A stretch of DNA of 64,000 nucleotides, taken from positions 1 to 64,000 of the forward strand of contig NZ_JAMXFA010000018.1 of assembly GCF_025370785.1 (NCBI RefSeq). Direction: 5' to 3'. This DNA comes from Laspinema olomoucense D3b (GTDB taxonomy: Bacteria > Cyanobacteriota > Cyanobacteriia > Cyanobacteriales > Laspinemataceae). The notes beneath the pieces are model-generated. The model was not told the DNA's origin and did not search any database. It worked only from the letters and a program-made list of their open reading frames with translations. A program made the position numbers and the translations under genes. Shown piece after piece: positions 15,512 to 24,673 of this stretch. The number at the start of each line of letters is the position of its first letter. The stretch's first letter is position 1.

Positions 15512-16189
15512 CCCAGGCGATCGCCTAACCCATTGTTGGAGTTAGATTCGCCAGGATTGCATTGCAGAAATAGAAGAGAGTTGTAACCGCTCCCTCAATC
15601 CAGGGAGCGATCGGTTGATTAGGGTGCTTCCCTCAGAGTTGGGCTTGGAGGGGGGAAAAGAGGCAGATTATGCCGCTCCTCATCAGCAGTTTTCGGGAAA
15701 AGGTGCTGATTTCTCATCAAACCCAAAACCCCTGGGAATGGACTGGGAAAAAATCGCGTAAAACTACGGAAGAAATTAATGTTTTATTGAGAGGCTTCAT
15801 AAAACATTATGTTAAATTCCTTGAATTGGGGTGATAATATAGAAATAGAAGAATTCAGTGGCTTTTACAGTAAAGCCAACGGCTATGAGTCGAGTAAAAA
15901 TGGATTTAGGTTCTGACTTCCATCGCCTAGAGGCCAGTTTGATGAAAATCAAACTATTCCGCTTGCTCGTGAACGGATGGCTGGCCTTCGTCAATGTGTC
16001 TCGGGACTTTTATATAGCGCGGATGATTCTGCTTAGCGATCACGTCCCCTCCCCCCAGAGAAATCACCACGCCCCAAGCTAGGGAGTCTGAGGTCGGGAA
16101 GCCCCCTCTAGGGGTCAAGGGCAATGGAAAAAGAGCCCCTTACCCCAGTTCAAAAACATAAACCGGCAAGGTGACAGTAAGGTTCTGTC
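15512..16189. other. Intergenic stretch with interrupted open frames
   Basis: Before purB there is no intact gene. Besides the interrupted frame annotated at 15809-16036, a plus-strand open frame at about 15670-15834 (54 codons, starts MPLLISSFREKVLI) and an overlapping one ending at 15762 are open but unrecognised. The area looks like decayed coding DNA. Confidence 0.35.
15809..16036 (+). pseudogene. Short unrecognised frame interrupted by an in-frame TGA
   Basis: From ATG at 15809 one frame reads MLNSLNWGDNIEIEEFSGFY and continues protein-like to a TGA at 15914-15916. It resumes in the same frame as LPSPRGQFDENQTIPLARER, through a Cys-containing segment, to TAG at 16034. Composition on both sides of the stop is protein-like, suggesting one gene of about 75 codons broken by a nonsense change. 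There is no good Shine-Dalgarno and I do not recognise the sequence, so this is a weak call. Confidence 0.3.
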
Positions 16190-16268
16190 CCGTAGCCGAA
16201 GCGATCGCAGCCAGGGAGAGAATTAGCTTCCTGGCTCAGAACGCCCTAGGCGATCGCTTCGGCTACGG
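16190..16268. repeat. Nested 19-bp inverted repeat upstream of purB
   Basis: Perfect arms CCGTAGCCGAAGCGATCGC (16190-16208) and its complement (16250-16268) enclose a second hairpin with arms AGCCAGG and CCTGGCT (16209-16236). Both arms contain a HIP1 octamer. It ends about 140 bp before the purB start and could be either a dispersed mobile repeat or a structured leader. Confidence 0.75.
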
Positions 16269-16410
16269 TTTTTTCCCAGTTGTCATAAATCGTAACGACT
16301 GTTGGGGCAAAAATAAGGTAGGAAATCCAGCAGAAAAAGATTGAGTGGATTACGGAAAGATTATGTAGACAGAGGGGGTAAAATGAGACAGTTGTGTTCT
16401 GTGCCGGACG

Positions 16411-17706
16411 TTGATCGAGCGCTATACCTTGCCCGAAATGGGCGCACTGTGGACTGAGACCTATAAATTTAAAACCTGGCTCGAAGTCGAGCTTGCGGTT
16501 TGTGACGCTCAAGCCGAACTGGGTTATATTCCCGCCTCGGCAGTGGAAGAGATTAAAGCTAAGGCTAATTTTGACCCCAAGCGCATCCTCGAAATTGAGG
16601 CGGAAGTTCGCCATGACGTGATTGCCTTTTTGACCAATGTGAATGAGTACGTCGGGGAAGCCGGACGGTACATTCATTTGGGATTAACCAGTTCCGATGT
16701 GTTGGACACAGCTTTAGCATTGCAGATGGTGGCGAGTCTGGATCTGTTGCTGTCGGAATTGGAAACGGCGATCGCCGCGATTCGCTATCAAGCGCAGCAA
16801 CACCGGGATACGGTGCAAATCGGGCGATCGCATGGAATTCATGCTGAACCGATTACCTTTGGGTTTAAACTGGCCGGATGGTTAGCGGAAATGTTGCGCC
16901 ATCGCGATCGCCTAGTGCGGGTGCGATCGTCCATTGCCGTGGGTAAAATCTCCGGAGCTGTAGGAACCTACGCCAACATTGAACCCCGGATTGAAGAGAT
17001 TGCCTGTCAGAAACTCGGACTTGAACCCGATACCGCCTCCACTCAGGTGATATCGCGCGATCGCCATGCTGACTTCTTGCAGCATCTCGCCCTCCTGGCA
17101 GCTTCTATCGAACGCTTTGCCGTAGAAATTCGCAACCTCCAGCGCACCGATGTTTTGGAAGTGGAGGAATACTTCTCCAAAGGACAAAAAGGCTCCTCTG
17201 CCATGCCCCATAAGCGTAACCCAATTCGGTCCGAACGCTTAACCGGGATGGCGAGAATCGTGCGGGGTCATGCCGGAACAGCTTTGGAAAATGTGGCGCT
17301 TTGGCATGAACGGGATATTTCCCATAGTTCCGTCGAACGAGTGATTCTGCCCGATGCTTGCATTTTAACTCACTTTATGTTAAGGGAAATTTCAGAATTG
17401 GTGAAAAATCTCCAAGTCTATCCCGAGAACATGAAGCGAAATATGAACGTTTACGGCGGCGTGATTTTCAGTCAGCGCGTCATGCTGGCTTTAGTGGAAA
17501 AAGGCATGAATCGGGAAGCGGCGTATAAAGTTGTACAATCCTGCGCTCATCAAGCTTGGAATCAACCCGAGGGAGACTTTCATGGAGCGATCGTCAAAGA
17601 TGCCGCCGTCACAGAGAAGCTGTCACCGGAGGAAATCGAAGACTGTTTCGACCCGAAATATCAGCTAAGACACCTGGATACAGTTTACCAACGGTTAAAC
17701 ATTTAA
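16411..17706 (+). CDS. purB: Adenylosuccinate lyase
   Basis: A 431-residue fumarase/aspartase-superfamily enzyme. It catalyses two purine steps: SAICAR to AICAR plus fumarate, and adenylosuccinate to AMP plus fumarate. Visible motifs: TSSDVLDTALA near residues 92-102, the GRSHGIHAEPITFG region with the catalytic-type His, and the superfamily signature SSAMPHKRNP near residues 262-271. Length is normal for the bacterial short form. The start is a TTG at 16411, since the family begins MIERYTLPEMG and no ATG is in place. No other pur genes are adjacent. The structured repeat at 16190-16268 lies in its upstream region. Confidence 0.96.
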   Translation: MIERYTLPEMGALWTETYKFKTWLEVELAVCDAQAELGYIPASAVEEIKAKANFDPKRILEIEAEVRHDVIAFLTNVNEYVGEAGRYIHLGLTSSDVLDTALALQMVASLDLLLSELETAIAAIRYQAQQHRDTVQIGRSHGIHAEPITFGFKLAGWLAEMLRHRDRLVRVRSSIAVGKISGAVGTYANIEPRIEEIACQKLGLEPDTASTQVISRDRHADFLQHLALLAASIERFAVEIRNLQRTDVLEVEEYFSKGQKGSSAMPHKRNPIRSERLTGMARIVRGHAGTALENVALWHERDISHSSVERVILPDACILTHFMLREISELVKNLQVYPENMKRNMNVYGGVIFSQRVMLALVEKGMNREAAYKVVQSCAHQAWNQPEGDFHGAIVKDAAVTEKLSPEEIEDCFDPKYQLRHLDTVYQRLNI

Positions 17707-17728
17707 AACCTGCCTAAAGGAAGCGAAG

Positions 17729-17769
17729 GGATGAACGATGAATTGAATGGTCAAGGGTTCGGTTCATCC
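17729..17769. repeat. Hairpin downstream of purB
   Basis: GGATGAAC (17729-17736) pairs with GTTCATCC (17762-17769), extended by a partial match of flanking GAAG/CTTC. It falls between purB and the xylanase gene. There is no T tract, so termination is uncertain. Confidence 0.45.
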
Positions 17770-17804
17770 TTCATCCTTCCCCTTAATTCTCATAGAGGTC
17801 GCGC

Positions 17805-18878
17805 ATGAAACTCCGTTCCTTCATCGCATATATTCTGGTGATGCTGGCGATCGTCTGGTCAATTTCCTCCGCAAGTATTGCCACCAACCCAGAACCCCAA
17901 CCCACCGACTTAGCTGGAGAATCCCTGCGATCGCTGGCAGCAAAGCGGGACTTTTTAATTGGAACTGCTGTCAAACCCCAACCCTTACAAGACGAGCCTA
18001 CCTATCGAGAGGTGGTGGCACGGGAATTTAACATCATCATCCCGGAGAACCATACTAAATTTTCGCGACTTCATCCAGAACGCGATCGCTATGATTTTAC
18101 TCAAGCCGATGCGATCGTTCAGTTTGCCAAAGAACATGATATAAAGGTGATTGGTCATGCACTGGCCTGGTTTCACGCCCTTCCCCGCTGGGTTGTGGAA
18201 GGGAATTTTTCCCGGGAGGAACTCATGGAAATCCTCCATGATCACATTCAGACCGTAGTCGATCACTATCGAGGTCAGATTTATGCTTGGGATGTGGTTA
18301 ATGAACCTGTAGAAGCCAATGGGAGTTTAAGAGAAACTATCTGGTATAAAACCATTGGACCGGAATATATTGACCTAGCGCTCCGGTGGACTCGTGAAGC
18401 CGATCCCGATACCTTATTATATATTAACGACTATGCAGAAGGACTTAATTCTAAATCTCAATCCTTTTATAATTTAGCAAAAGAACTCCGACAAAGAGGA
18501 GCCCCTCTCGATGCAGTGGGTTTCCAAACCCACGTGGGATTTTTATCCTCTGATAACTCTGAAGAAGTCGCTGAAAATATGAAGCGCTATGCCGAACTGG
18601 GGTTAGAAGTGATGATTACTGAAATGGATGTTCCGATTGATCAGTTTAGCGGAACTCCAGAGGAGCAATTAGAGGCACAAGCTAAAATGTACCAGGATTT
18701 CCTGAAGGTCTGTTTGGATGCCTCCAACTGCAACACATTAGTGATGTGGGGATTTACAGATCGCCATACCTGGTTGACGGGGTTTACCGGGAGTAAAGAC
18801 CCGTTAATTTTTGACAAATCCTATCAACCTAAACCCGCCTATCATGCCATGTGGGAAGAGTTAAAAGGGACAGAATAG
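17805..18878 (+). CDS. GH10 endo-1,4-beta-xylanase, secreted
   Basis: A 357-residue glycoside hydrolase family 10 protein with an N-terminal signal or anchor (residues about 4-27). The GH10 TIM-barrel markers are present: IIPENHTKFSRLHPER, VIGHALAWFHALPRWV, the acid/base WDVVNEP (Glu167), DAVGFQTHVG, the nucleophile VMITEMDVPID (Glu273), and TLVMWGFTDRHTWL near the end. Together these support a retaining endo-xylanase or related beta-glycanase acting outside the cytoplasm. The insertion pattern is compact, with no carbohydrate-binding module. It starts 98 bp after purB with GAGG before the ATG. A polysaccharide-degrading enzyme in a phototroph may serve remodelling of its own sheath or use of plant/algal debris (inference). 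Confidence 0.93.
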   Translation: MKLRSFIAYILVMLAIVWSISSASIATNPEPQPTDLAGESLRSLAAKRDFLIGTAVKPQPLQDEPTYREVVAREFNIIIPENHTKFSRLHPERDRYDFTQADAIVQFAKEHDIKVIGHALAWFHALPRWVVEGNFSREELMEILHDHIQTVVDHYRGQIYAWDVVNEPVEANGSLRETIWYKTIGPEYIDLALRWTREADPDTLLYINDYAEGLNSKSQSFYNLAKELRQRGAPLDAVGFQTHVGFLSSDNSEEVAENMKRYAELGLEVMITEMDVPIDQFSGTPEEQLEAQAKMYQDFLKVCLDASNCNTLVMWGFTDRHTWLTGFTGSKDPLIFDKSYQPKPAYHAMWEELKGTE

Positions 18879-19050
18879 AGCCGATGATCCGGGTTCGGAA
18901 AAGATGTCTGTTCTTACCCCTGGCATGACCCTAATCGGTCTGCAAAAACCTCCCCTTCAAGGGTGGAGGCTTAGCGGAGGTTCCAGGGGTGTTTAGTGGT
19001 TCGGGAGGGATAGGGGTTGGTGGTCGCCCGGAACAGACCCGATCGCAACC

Positions 19051-19080
19051 GAGCAATATCGAGCAATATCGAGCAATATC
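19051..19080. repeat. Three tandem copies of a 10-bp unit
   Basis: GAGCAATATC is repeated three times head to tail between the convergent xylanase and WD40 genes, followed by one diverged copy. A small slippage-prone repeat. Confidence 0.8.
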
Positions 19081-19109
19081 AGCGGGGGATTTTCCCGGGG
19101 GAATTGCCC

Positions 19110-21920
19110 TTAAACCAGGCTTTTGGCCGTTGCAGCGGTTTCGCGCAGTAACAACTGCCGCCACTGGCGGATAATCTGCTCAAAAATACCTCGTTCCGGA
19201 GTGACGAAGGAAGCGAGCGCCTCGGCTTCCAGGGTATCCAGGGCCACCGTTGCTTGGGCCAAGGTTGCTAGTCGGTGTTCGGAATCCGTCACAGGAGAAT
19301 TGCCACCGACCAAGGTCCCAATTTCTGCCAGATGACCGATCGCACTCAGGACTTCCGGTCGAATTAGGCCCAATCCCTCCATCTGAGCTTCTCCCTCCCC
19401 CGGATAAAAGGCGGTAGTAGACTCACTCATCGTTTCTAGGGCCATCTTGAGGTCTGAGAGGTCCTGCACAGCGGCAAATCGGGCCAAAATGGTCAAAGAG
19501 TCGATAATTTCTAAACCCCCGGGATAGTCGCGTAAGCTCCCCAGGGTTGGCTTATAGTCGGTCCAATCTAACGGGGACAAATCTCCCTCCCAGTTGAGGA
19601 AGTGGTAGAGGAGGGCGGCGAAACGAGTTAAGGGGGTTTGACGATGCGATCGCTGGAACCAAGTCAGCACCCGAATCGCATCCTCAGCGAATTGATTCAA
19701 CCAATCACTCCCACATTTTACGGGTTGTAACCCCAATTCGCCCAATAACACTTGTCGGCGTTCCGGGATGCCGAGCCAATCTTCGGCACTGACTGGGGAC
19801 CAGAGATAGGCCATTAAATCCGGGTCACGGGCGATCGCATACAGCAGATGGAGGGGGTACTCGGTGGAATGTAAATACCGAGATAAAGCACTCAAGGCAA
19901 CTGAACGTTGAAAGGGGTTGCGGCAGACTTCCGCAATCCGGTGTAAACCCGCCTTTTCATCCCGTTGCAACTGTTGGAGTAGATATTTGCGACTATTCGG
20001 CAGTGGCAACACGAGCAACTCATCCCAAAACACCGGATGTCCCTCACCGCGTCGGTTTGGTTTCAGTGCAGCTATCCACTCAATCGGGTAAAACAGGAGG
20101 CGCAACGATCCGATTGTCACGAGCAAATTAAAGTAAAATCCGATTTCAACCCCTCGGGAAATTCCCGCCACGAACCGGACTCGGGAGGCAATATCTTTAT
20201 CTTTAATGATATTCGCGTCGAAAGCAGCCAGGGCCACAGCGATCATCAAAATCAACCCTATTCCAGCAAAGGCAGCCACCCCACTGCGTCCTGCTAAGGC
20301 AAAGGCCACAGACCAGATTATTCCCAGGAAAATCGCAAACCCGACCGTGAGCACCCAGGGATCAATGGCGATCGCCCCAAACATCTGTTGATAGGGTGGA
20401 TTAATCTTAAGCAAATCATTCAAGATCACCAGGTTGGTGAATAGGAAACTCCCTGCTAGGGCCAGGACCAACGCGGCTATCACACTACCCGCCAACCCCA
20501 GGGCCATAAAACTACAAGTGAGAATCAGCGCCGTTGCGAATATAATCCAGATCCATAGGAAAAAGGCCCCAACTGCAAACCCGAGGGTAGTCCAAAACAG
20601 AGTGCGTTCCACCGATTTGAGGGGAATTTCCTCGCCGGAGGTTAGATTCCAGACTTTCAAGCGGCGATCGCCTGCACCCGAGATCACCCGTTGTCCATCT
20701 GGGGTCACCGCAACAGATCTCACCCACTCTTGATGTCCAACCAGAGTATGCATCAGCGACCCTTCTTGGAGGTTCCACACTTTGAGGGTATGGTCAGAAG
20801 AGGCCGAAATCACTTGCTGTCCGTCCGGGGTGATAGCTAATCCATTAATCCACCCCTGATGTCCCGTTAAGTCGTACCGCAGGGCTCCGTCATTTAGGGT
20901 CCAGACCTTGACCGTTCCATCTGCACCCCCAGATATCACCTGCTCTCCGTCTGGGGTGACTGCAATGGTATTGACCCCTCCAGGATGTGCCGTCAAATTC
21001 TGGACTTCCGTTCCAGATGACCGGGCCCACACTTTAACGAAACCATCCAGACTGGCCGAAATCACCTGTTCTCCATTAGGCGTGAGGGAGACAGCTTTAA
21101 CCCCTGCGGTATGACCGCTTAAGGTTTGCACGAGAGATCCCTGTTCCAGGTTCCAAATTTTCACGGTTCCATCTCCAGATCCAGAGATGGCCTGGGTTCC
21201 GTCTGGGGTGAGGGTTAGACTGTTTACAGGTCCGGTGTGTCCCTCCAGGATATGCAGTTTTTTTCCGGACTCAATATTCCAGACGATGAGGGTATTGTCT
21301 GCTGAGGCGGAAATTGCTAATTTTTGGTCTGGGGTGACTGCGAGATCTTCAATCCAGCGACGGTGGTTTTGGAGACTATTGAGGCGATCGCCGCTTTTGA
21401 TGTCCCAAATATTAACCGCGCGGTCTCCTCCGCCTGAAATAACCCGGTCTTTTGAGAGTAATGCTATGGTGTTAATCCCGCTGGTATTAGCCGGTAAGGT
21501 TCGGACCAATGCACCCCTTTCTAAATCCCATACTTTTAAGCTGCTGTCTCCGGTAAAGTCTCTCCCGGAGGCGGAAATCGCTTCGGTATTGGAAAGGGCC
21601 AGGACCGAATTAATGGATCCGGTATGACCTTGATTCACCGCAATGGTATAGAGGAAAAATGTGAATGCCAGTAAGAACAAACATTTCACCACCGAGGCGA
21701 TCGCCATCAGATACAGGTTTCGATATCCCCGAACCTTAAAACTCCCCCGGAATTTACTCCATCCGCTTTGTCGATACAAATCAGGGGCAGCTTTGTACAA
21801 ATAGCTTCGGAGTACACTGGGACGAAAAAAGACCCAGTAGGCCAGCAGACCATAATGATAGGGATTTAAAGGATTGAGGGATTCGGGTCGTTCACCCCGA
21901 TCCAGTGGGAAGATGGGCAT
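19110..21920 (-). CDS. Membrane-anchored WD40 beta-propeller protein
   Basis: A 936-residue protein. A short cytoplasmic N-terminus (LAYWVFFRPSVLRSYLY) is followed by a transmembrane segment at about 70-93. Residues about 97-440 hold about eight WD40 repeats (GHTGPVNSLTLTPDGTQA ... DGTVKIWNLEQG), enough for a propeller. Residues about 445-640 hold several hydrophobic helices, and about 300 soluble helical residues follow. The tail contains no recognised catalytic motif. WD40 propellers bind proteins; enclosed by membrane segments this one would face one side of the membrane as a docking platform. The arrangement recurs in filamentous cyanobacteria without known function. Start ATG at 21920; an alternative a few codons later cannot be excluded. 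Confidence 0.85.
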   Translation of the reverse strand: MPIFPLDRGERPESLNPLNPYHYGLLAYWVFFRPSVLRSYLYKAAPDLYRQSGWSKFRGSFKVRGYRNLYLMAIASVVKCLFLLAFTFFLYTIAVNQGHTGSINSVLALSNTEAISASGRDFTGDSSLKVWDLERGALVRTLPANTSGINTIALLSKDRVISGGGDRAVNIWDIKSGDRLNSLQNHRRWIEDLAVTPDQKLAISASADNTLIVWNIESGKKLHILEGHTGPVNSLTLTPDGTQAISGSGDGTVKIWNLEQGSLVQTLSGHTAGVKAVSLTPNGEQVISASLDGFVKVWARSSGTEVQNLTAHPGGVNTIAVTPDGEQVISGGADGTVKVWTLNDGALRYDLTGHQGWINGLAITPDGQQVISASSDHTLKVWNLQEGSLMHTLVGHQEWVRSVAVTPDGQRVISGAGDRRLKVWNLTSGEEIPLKSVERTLFWTTLGFAVGAFFLWIWIIFATALILTCSFMALGLAGSVIAALVLALAGSFLFTNLVILNDLLKINPPYQQMFGAIAIDPWVLTVGFAIFLGIIWSVAFALAGRSGVAAFAGIGLILMIAVALAAFDANIIKDKDIASRVRFVAGISRGVEIGFYFNLLVTIGSLRLLFYPIEWIAALKPNRRGEGHPVFWDELLVLPLPNSRKYLLQQLQRDEKAGLHRIAEVCRNPFQRSVALSALSRYLHSTEYPLHLLYAIARDPDLMAYLWSPVSAEDWLGIPERRQVLLGELGLQPVKCGSDWLNQFAEDAIRVLTWFQRSHRQTPLTRFAALLYHFLNWEGDLSPLDWTDYKPTLGSLRDYPGGLEIIDSLTILARFAAVQDLSDLKMALETMSESTTAFYPGEGEAQMEGLGLIRPEVLSAIGHLAEIGTLVGGNSPVTDSEHRLATLAQATVALDTLEAEALASFVTPERGIFEQIIRQWRQLLLRETAATAKSLV

Positions 21921-22393
21921 GATGATTTTACCGTAGGGGTCAGTTTTACGCAGAAACTGTCAAGCTCTTTATCGGTCTTTTCACAGTATTCCTTTTCCGC
22001 TCCTTCTCGGGATCTGGGTTTGGTTAAATTTTATGAAGCAACCATCGCAATTCTAAATAAATGGGCAAATTTCAGCCCCCAGTGGGAGCATCTTCCTCCC
22101 TACTGCTCCCAATCATCGCAAGATGCTCCCCACGATTAATTTTAGGGAAAGAATAATTTAGAGTGGGTCTATCATTTTAATACCGGACCCCACCCTTAAT
22201 CGGCCTTCTTTTTATCGGTCCAATTAGTGCTTCTTTAATAACTCGTTACTTTTCTAACGGCGTAAACCTCGCTATTTAAAAAATGCTTTAATTTTTTAAT
22301 GTTTTAAAGTCTGTTAATTCATGATATTTTATAATTTATAAGTTAAATTATAGTTTATGGAAATATTACTTCTTCAATTTTGCTCCCCAAACC
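21921..22393. other. Divergent intergenic region
   Basis: This 473-bp region separates the divergent WD40 and VanX-type genes and must hold both promoters. The right half (22200-22390) is strongly AT-rich. A palindrome sits at 22082-22133. No ORF is supported. Confidence 0.5.
22082..22133. repeat. Palindrome with GGGAGCATCTT arms
   Basis: GTGGGAGCATCTT (22082-22094) pairs with AAGATGCTCCCCAC (22120-22133) with one bulged base; a further CTCCC is in the loop. It shares the GAGCATCTT core with the longer palindrome at 47136-47189, so both are probably members of one repeat family. Confidence 0.7.
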
Positions 22394-23140
22394 ATGAAAA
22401 ACAGCATGAAAATTAATTACCCCCTTTTATTCTCAGTTGCTTTAGGGTCGGTCATCACCACTGGCTCTTGGGAAAGAGCGGAATCTGTTCGGATTTTAGA
22501 CGGATTGAAGTTGGGAGAAGTTGTCCCACAAAGTCCATCAATGGTAATGCCTAAAACTGCTGATACCCCTCAGTTAGAGGGGGAAAAATTGGTAGATATT
22601 CAAGATATTAATCCTGAGATTATTCTTGATATCCGCTATGCCACGGCCAACAATTTCTTAAAAGTTCAACTTTACTCTGTTCCTCGATGTCTTCTGCGAA
22701 CTAGCGTTGCCCAAAAGTTATCCCTTGTTCAAGAGCAATTGCAAGCAATGGGACTAGGGTTAAAAGTATTTGATTGTTATAGACCTTTATCTGTAACCCG
22801 GAAAATGTGGGAAGTTTTGCCAGATCCGCGCTATGTTGCCAATCCGGCAAGAGGGTCTCGACATAATCGCGGTGCAGCGATAGATTTAACCTTAATTGAT
22901 GCAAGGGGTAATGAGTTAGAAATGCCCACGGACTTTGATGATTTTAGCGATCGCGCGGCCCGAGATTATCAGGGAACCGATGTCAGCCCTCAAGCCCGCC
23001 AAAATAGTCAGTTACTCGAAAGAGTGATGACTCAACAAGGTTTTATTCCCTTGATTACCGAATGGTGGCATTTTGATGCCGAAAACTGGCAAGACTATCC
23101 CTTGCTGGATATTTCTTTAGAGGAAATCAATGCGGGTTAG
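22394..23140 (+). CDS. VanX-type D-Ala-D-Ala dipeptidase, secreted
   Basis: A 248-residue M15D peptidase. An N-terminal hydrophobic segment (YPLLFSVALGSVITTGSW) suggests export. Key motifs: Arg130 in FDCYRPL, zinc ligands His157 and Asp164 in SRHNRGAAIDLTL, Glu223 and His226 in EWWHFD. VanX enzymes hydrolyse D-Ala-D-Ala; outside resistance clusters they recycle the dipeptide from cell-wall turnover. No vanA or vanH is near, so a recycling or nutritional role is more likely than glycopeptide resistance. A second ATG at 22406 is an alternative start. Confidence 0.92.
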   Translation: MKNSMKINYPLLFSVALGSVITTGSWERAESVRILDGLKLGEVVPQSPSMVMPKTADTPQLEGEKLVDIQDINPEIILDIRYATANNFLKVQLYSVPRCLLRTSVAQKLSLVQEQLQAMGLGLKVFDCYRPLSVTRKMWEVLPDPRYVANPARGSRHNRGAAIDLTLIDARGNELEMPTDFDDFSDRAARDYQGTDVSPQARQNSQLLERVMTQQGFIPLITEWWHFDAENWQDYPLLDISLEEINAG

Positions 23141-23142
23141 GT

Positions 23143-23925
23143 TTACTTGACTTCGACGACAAAATCATAGGTAAACCCTCGGAAATGGGAGTCTAAAACC
23201 AGGAGATAGTCGCCGGTTGTGGGGAGAGTCCCACTCCAGTTTGTCAGACCCGTATAGTGACCCCCCCCGGTGAGGTCAGTTTGCTGATTGGGGTCATTGG
23301 GAATAAAAACAAACGGCAATGCGCCTTCGGAAACCGAGAGGGTCAAGGTTTGACCAGCAGATGCCTTGAGCAGATATTCATGACTTCCGCCGCCAATAAT
23401 CCGCCCTTTGACCCGCGCAGAGGTGCCATTAGGGGGGAAATTAATCCGTTCTGTGATTTCAGAACAAGAACTTTCGGTGATACTTTTGGCAATCCAACCT
23501 TCCACCGGACTATTGATTTTAAACCAGCCATTTTGTTCTTCTGTAACGGTGAGATAGGTTCCATTACTCAGTGTGCCTAAAAGATTTGTGGCGGTCACTT
23601 CTGGACTGGAACGAACGTTAGCTGGCGGGTTGGGATCAAAGACAATGGCAGCGGTAATTTTGCAATTGTTTTGGGAAGGAGTAATCATAATCGGTTTTGA
23701 AGTAGGGGTTGGGGGAGATGGGGTGGTTGGGGGAGCTTGGGGGGATTGGGGAGATTGGGGGGATTGGGGAGATTGGGGGGATTGGAAAGATGGGGGAGAT
23801 GGGGTGGGGGATTGAGTGACTGGAGGGGGTGATTGAGGGGATTGGGACGCGAAATAGGCTCCCGCGAGTGCGGCGGCGATCGCACCTACAGCCAAAGCAA
23901 TTATAAACGGTGTGTTCCCTTGCAT
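23143..23925 (-). CDS. Membrane-anchored SH3b-domain protein with PPC-like tail
   Basis: A 260-residue protein: an N-terminal anchor (TPFIIALAVGAIAAALAGAYF), a proline-serine-glutamine linker of SPQ repeats, and a bacterial SH3 domain (NVRSSPEVTATNLLGTL ... GWFKINSPVEGWI). The C-terminal beta domain resembles pre-peptidase C-terminal modules (LTLSVSEGALPFVFI, GLTNWSGTLPTTGDYLLVL). SH3b domains commonly bind peptidoglycan or peptides, so an envelope protein is likely. ATG at 23925 is chosen; the frame also opens at a GTG at 23967, which would put 14 polar residues before the anchor. Its stop lies 2 bp from the convergent VanX-type gene. Confidence 0.75.
   Translation of the reverse strand: MQGNTPFIIALAVGAIAAALAGAYFASQSPQSPPPVTQSPTPSPPSFQSPQSPQSPQSPQSPQAPPTTPSPPTPTSKPIMITPSQNNCKITAAIVFDPNPPANVRSSPEVTATNLLGTLSNGTYLTVTEEQNGWFKINSPVEGWIAKSITESSCSEITERINFPPNGTSARVKGRIIGGGSHEYLLKASAGQTLTLSVSEGALPFVFIPNDPNQQTDLTGGGHYTGLTNWSGTLPTTGDYLLVLDSHFRGFTYDFVVEVK
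23734..23785. repeat. Minisatellite encoding the SPQ linker
   Basis: Near-identical 9-bp units (GGGGATTGG / GGAGATTGG) repeat about five times in tandem. They encode the Ser-Pro-Gln linker of the SH3b protein and probably vary in number between strains. Confidence 0.75.
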
Positions 23926-24084
23926 AACGTTGATGGGATCTGAGCCAAAATAGAACCACTCACCCACTCTAAACCGGAGAAGGGGTGGGGTTTTTTACAG
24001 ATGGATATGAACCCGGGGAGAATGGCCCACTCTTCCATCAGGAATGAGTGCATCCGGAGGGTTTAGCCTTACCTCTGGACCGGG

Positions 24085-24573
24085 CTATCCGGGCACATTC
24101 GTTCCCGCACTGCGTAAGTCGCTTCCCGAAGGCTGTGATTGAGCCGCAGTTTGAGCGTTGACTCGATTCAGTTCGCGGATCCGACGAGAGAGCAGGCGGA
24201 TGATATTGATGGCAATTCCGGGGGTTTCATCAATGGCATCGTAGAGTTGCTGCTGAGTCAACACTAGACACTCGCAAGATTCGAGGGTGGTGACGGAAGC
24301 TGAACGAGGTTCAGCATCAAACAAAGACATTTCGCCAAAACAGGTCCCCTGTTCTAGTTTTGCGAGGTCTCGATTGCCAATGTGAACGCGGACCTTACCA
24401 GAAACGACGATATAGAGCGATCGCCCCTCCTGACCTTCTGTAAAGATGGTATGCTTTGCCGGGAAAGATAGCTCATCCATCACGGAAGCCAGACGCACGA
24501 GAAAGTCATCCCGAAGCTCCTTAAAAATCGGAACGGCCCTGACAAATAATAATCGGTCAACACTGGTGAGCAT
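24085..24573 (-). CDS. Cyclic-nucleotide-binding domain protein
   Basis: A 162-residue protein consisting almost only of a cNMP-binding domain: LFVRAVPIFKELRDDFL, HTIFTEGQEGRSLYIVVSGKVRV, and the phosphate-binding cassette FGEMSLFDAEPRSASVT. The FGE-(x)n-RSA core matches real cNMP binders. A helix with IRLLSRRIRELNR follows, but no HTH, so it is not a CRP-type regulator. It lies 100 bp downstream of the translocase-HEAT gene in the same direction and is probably its soluble partner; cNMP-binding domains are fused to such transporters in some bacteria (from memory). Ends with a short disordered tail. Confidence 0.88.
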   Translation of the reverse strand: MLTSVDRLLFVRAVPIFKELRDDFLVRLASVMDELSFPAKHTIFTEGQEGRSLYIVVSGKVRVHIGNRDLAKLEQGTCFGEMSLFDAEPRSASVTTLESCECLVLTQQQLYDAIDETPGIAINIIRLLSRRIRELNRVNAQTAAQSQPSGSDLRSAGTNVPG

Positions 24574-24673
24574 CTTAAGGCAGTAAACCGTAAAAAATAA
24601 AGCTTAAAAAGTAATCAGGAGTAAAAAGGCAAAAACAAAAATTTTCCTTTTATCTTTTTACTTTTACCGTACT

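Noticed and set aside
21187-21627. 146-codon plus-strand frame
   Set aside because: Antisense to the WD40 repeats, whose periodic codons keep the opposite strand open.
23734-23785. Short tandem units considered as a CRISPR-like array
   Set aside because: Units of 9 bp without spacers inside a coding region; no cas genes anywhere in the window.
23573-23815. Glycine/tryptophan/aspartate repeat frame (GDWGDWGDW)
   Set aside because: It is the antisense reading of the minisatellite encoding the SPQ linker of the SH3b protein.
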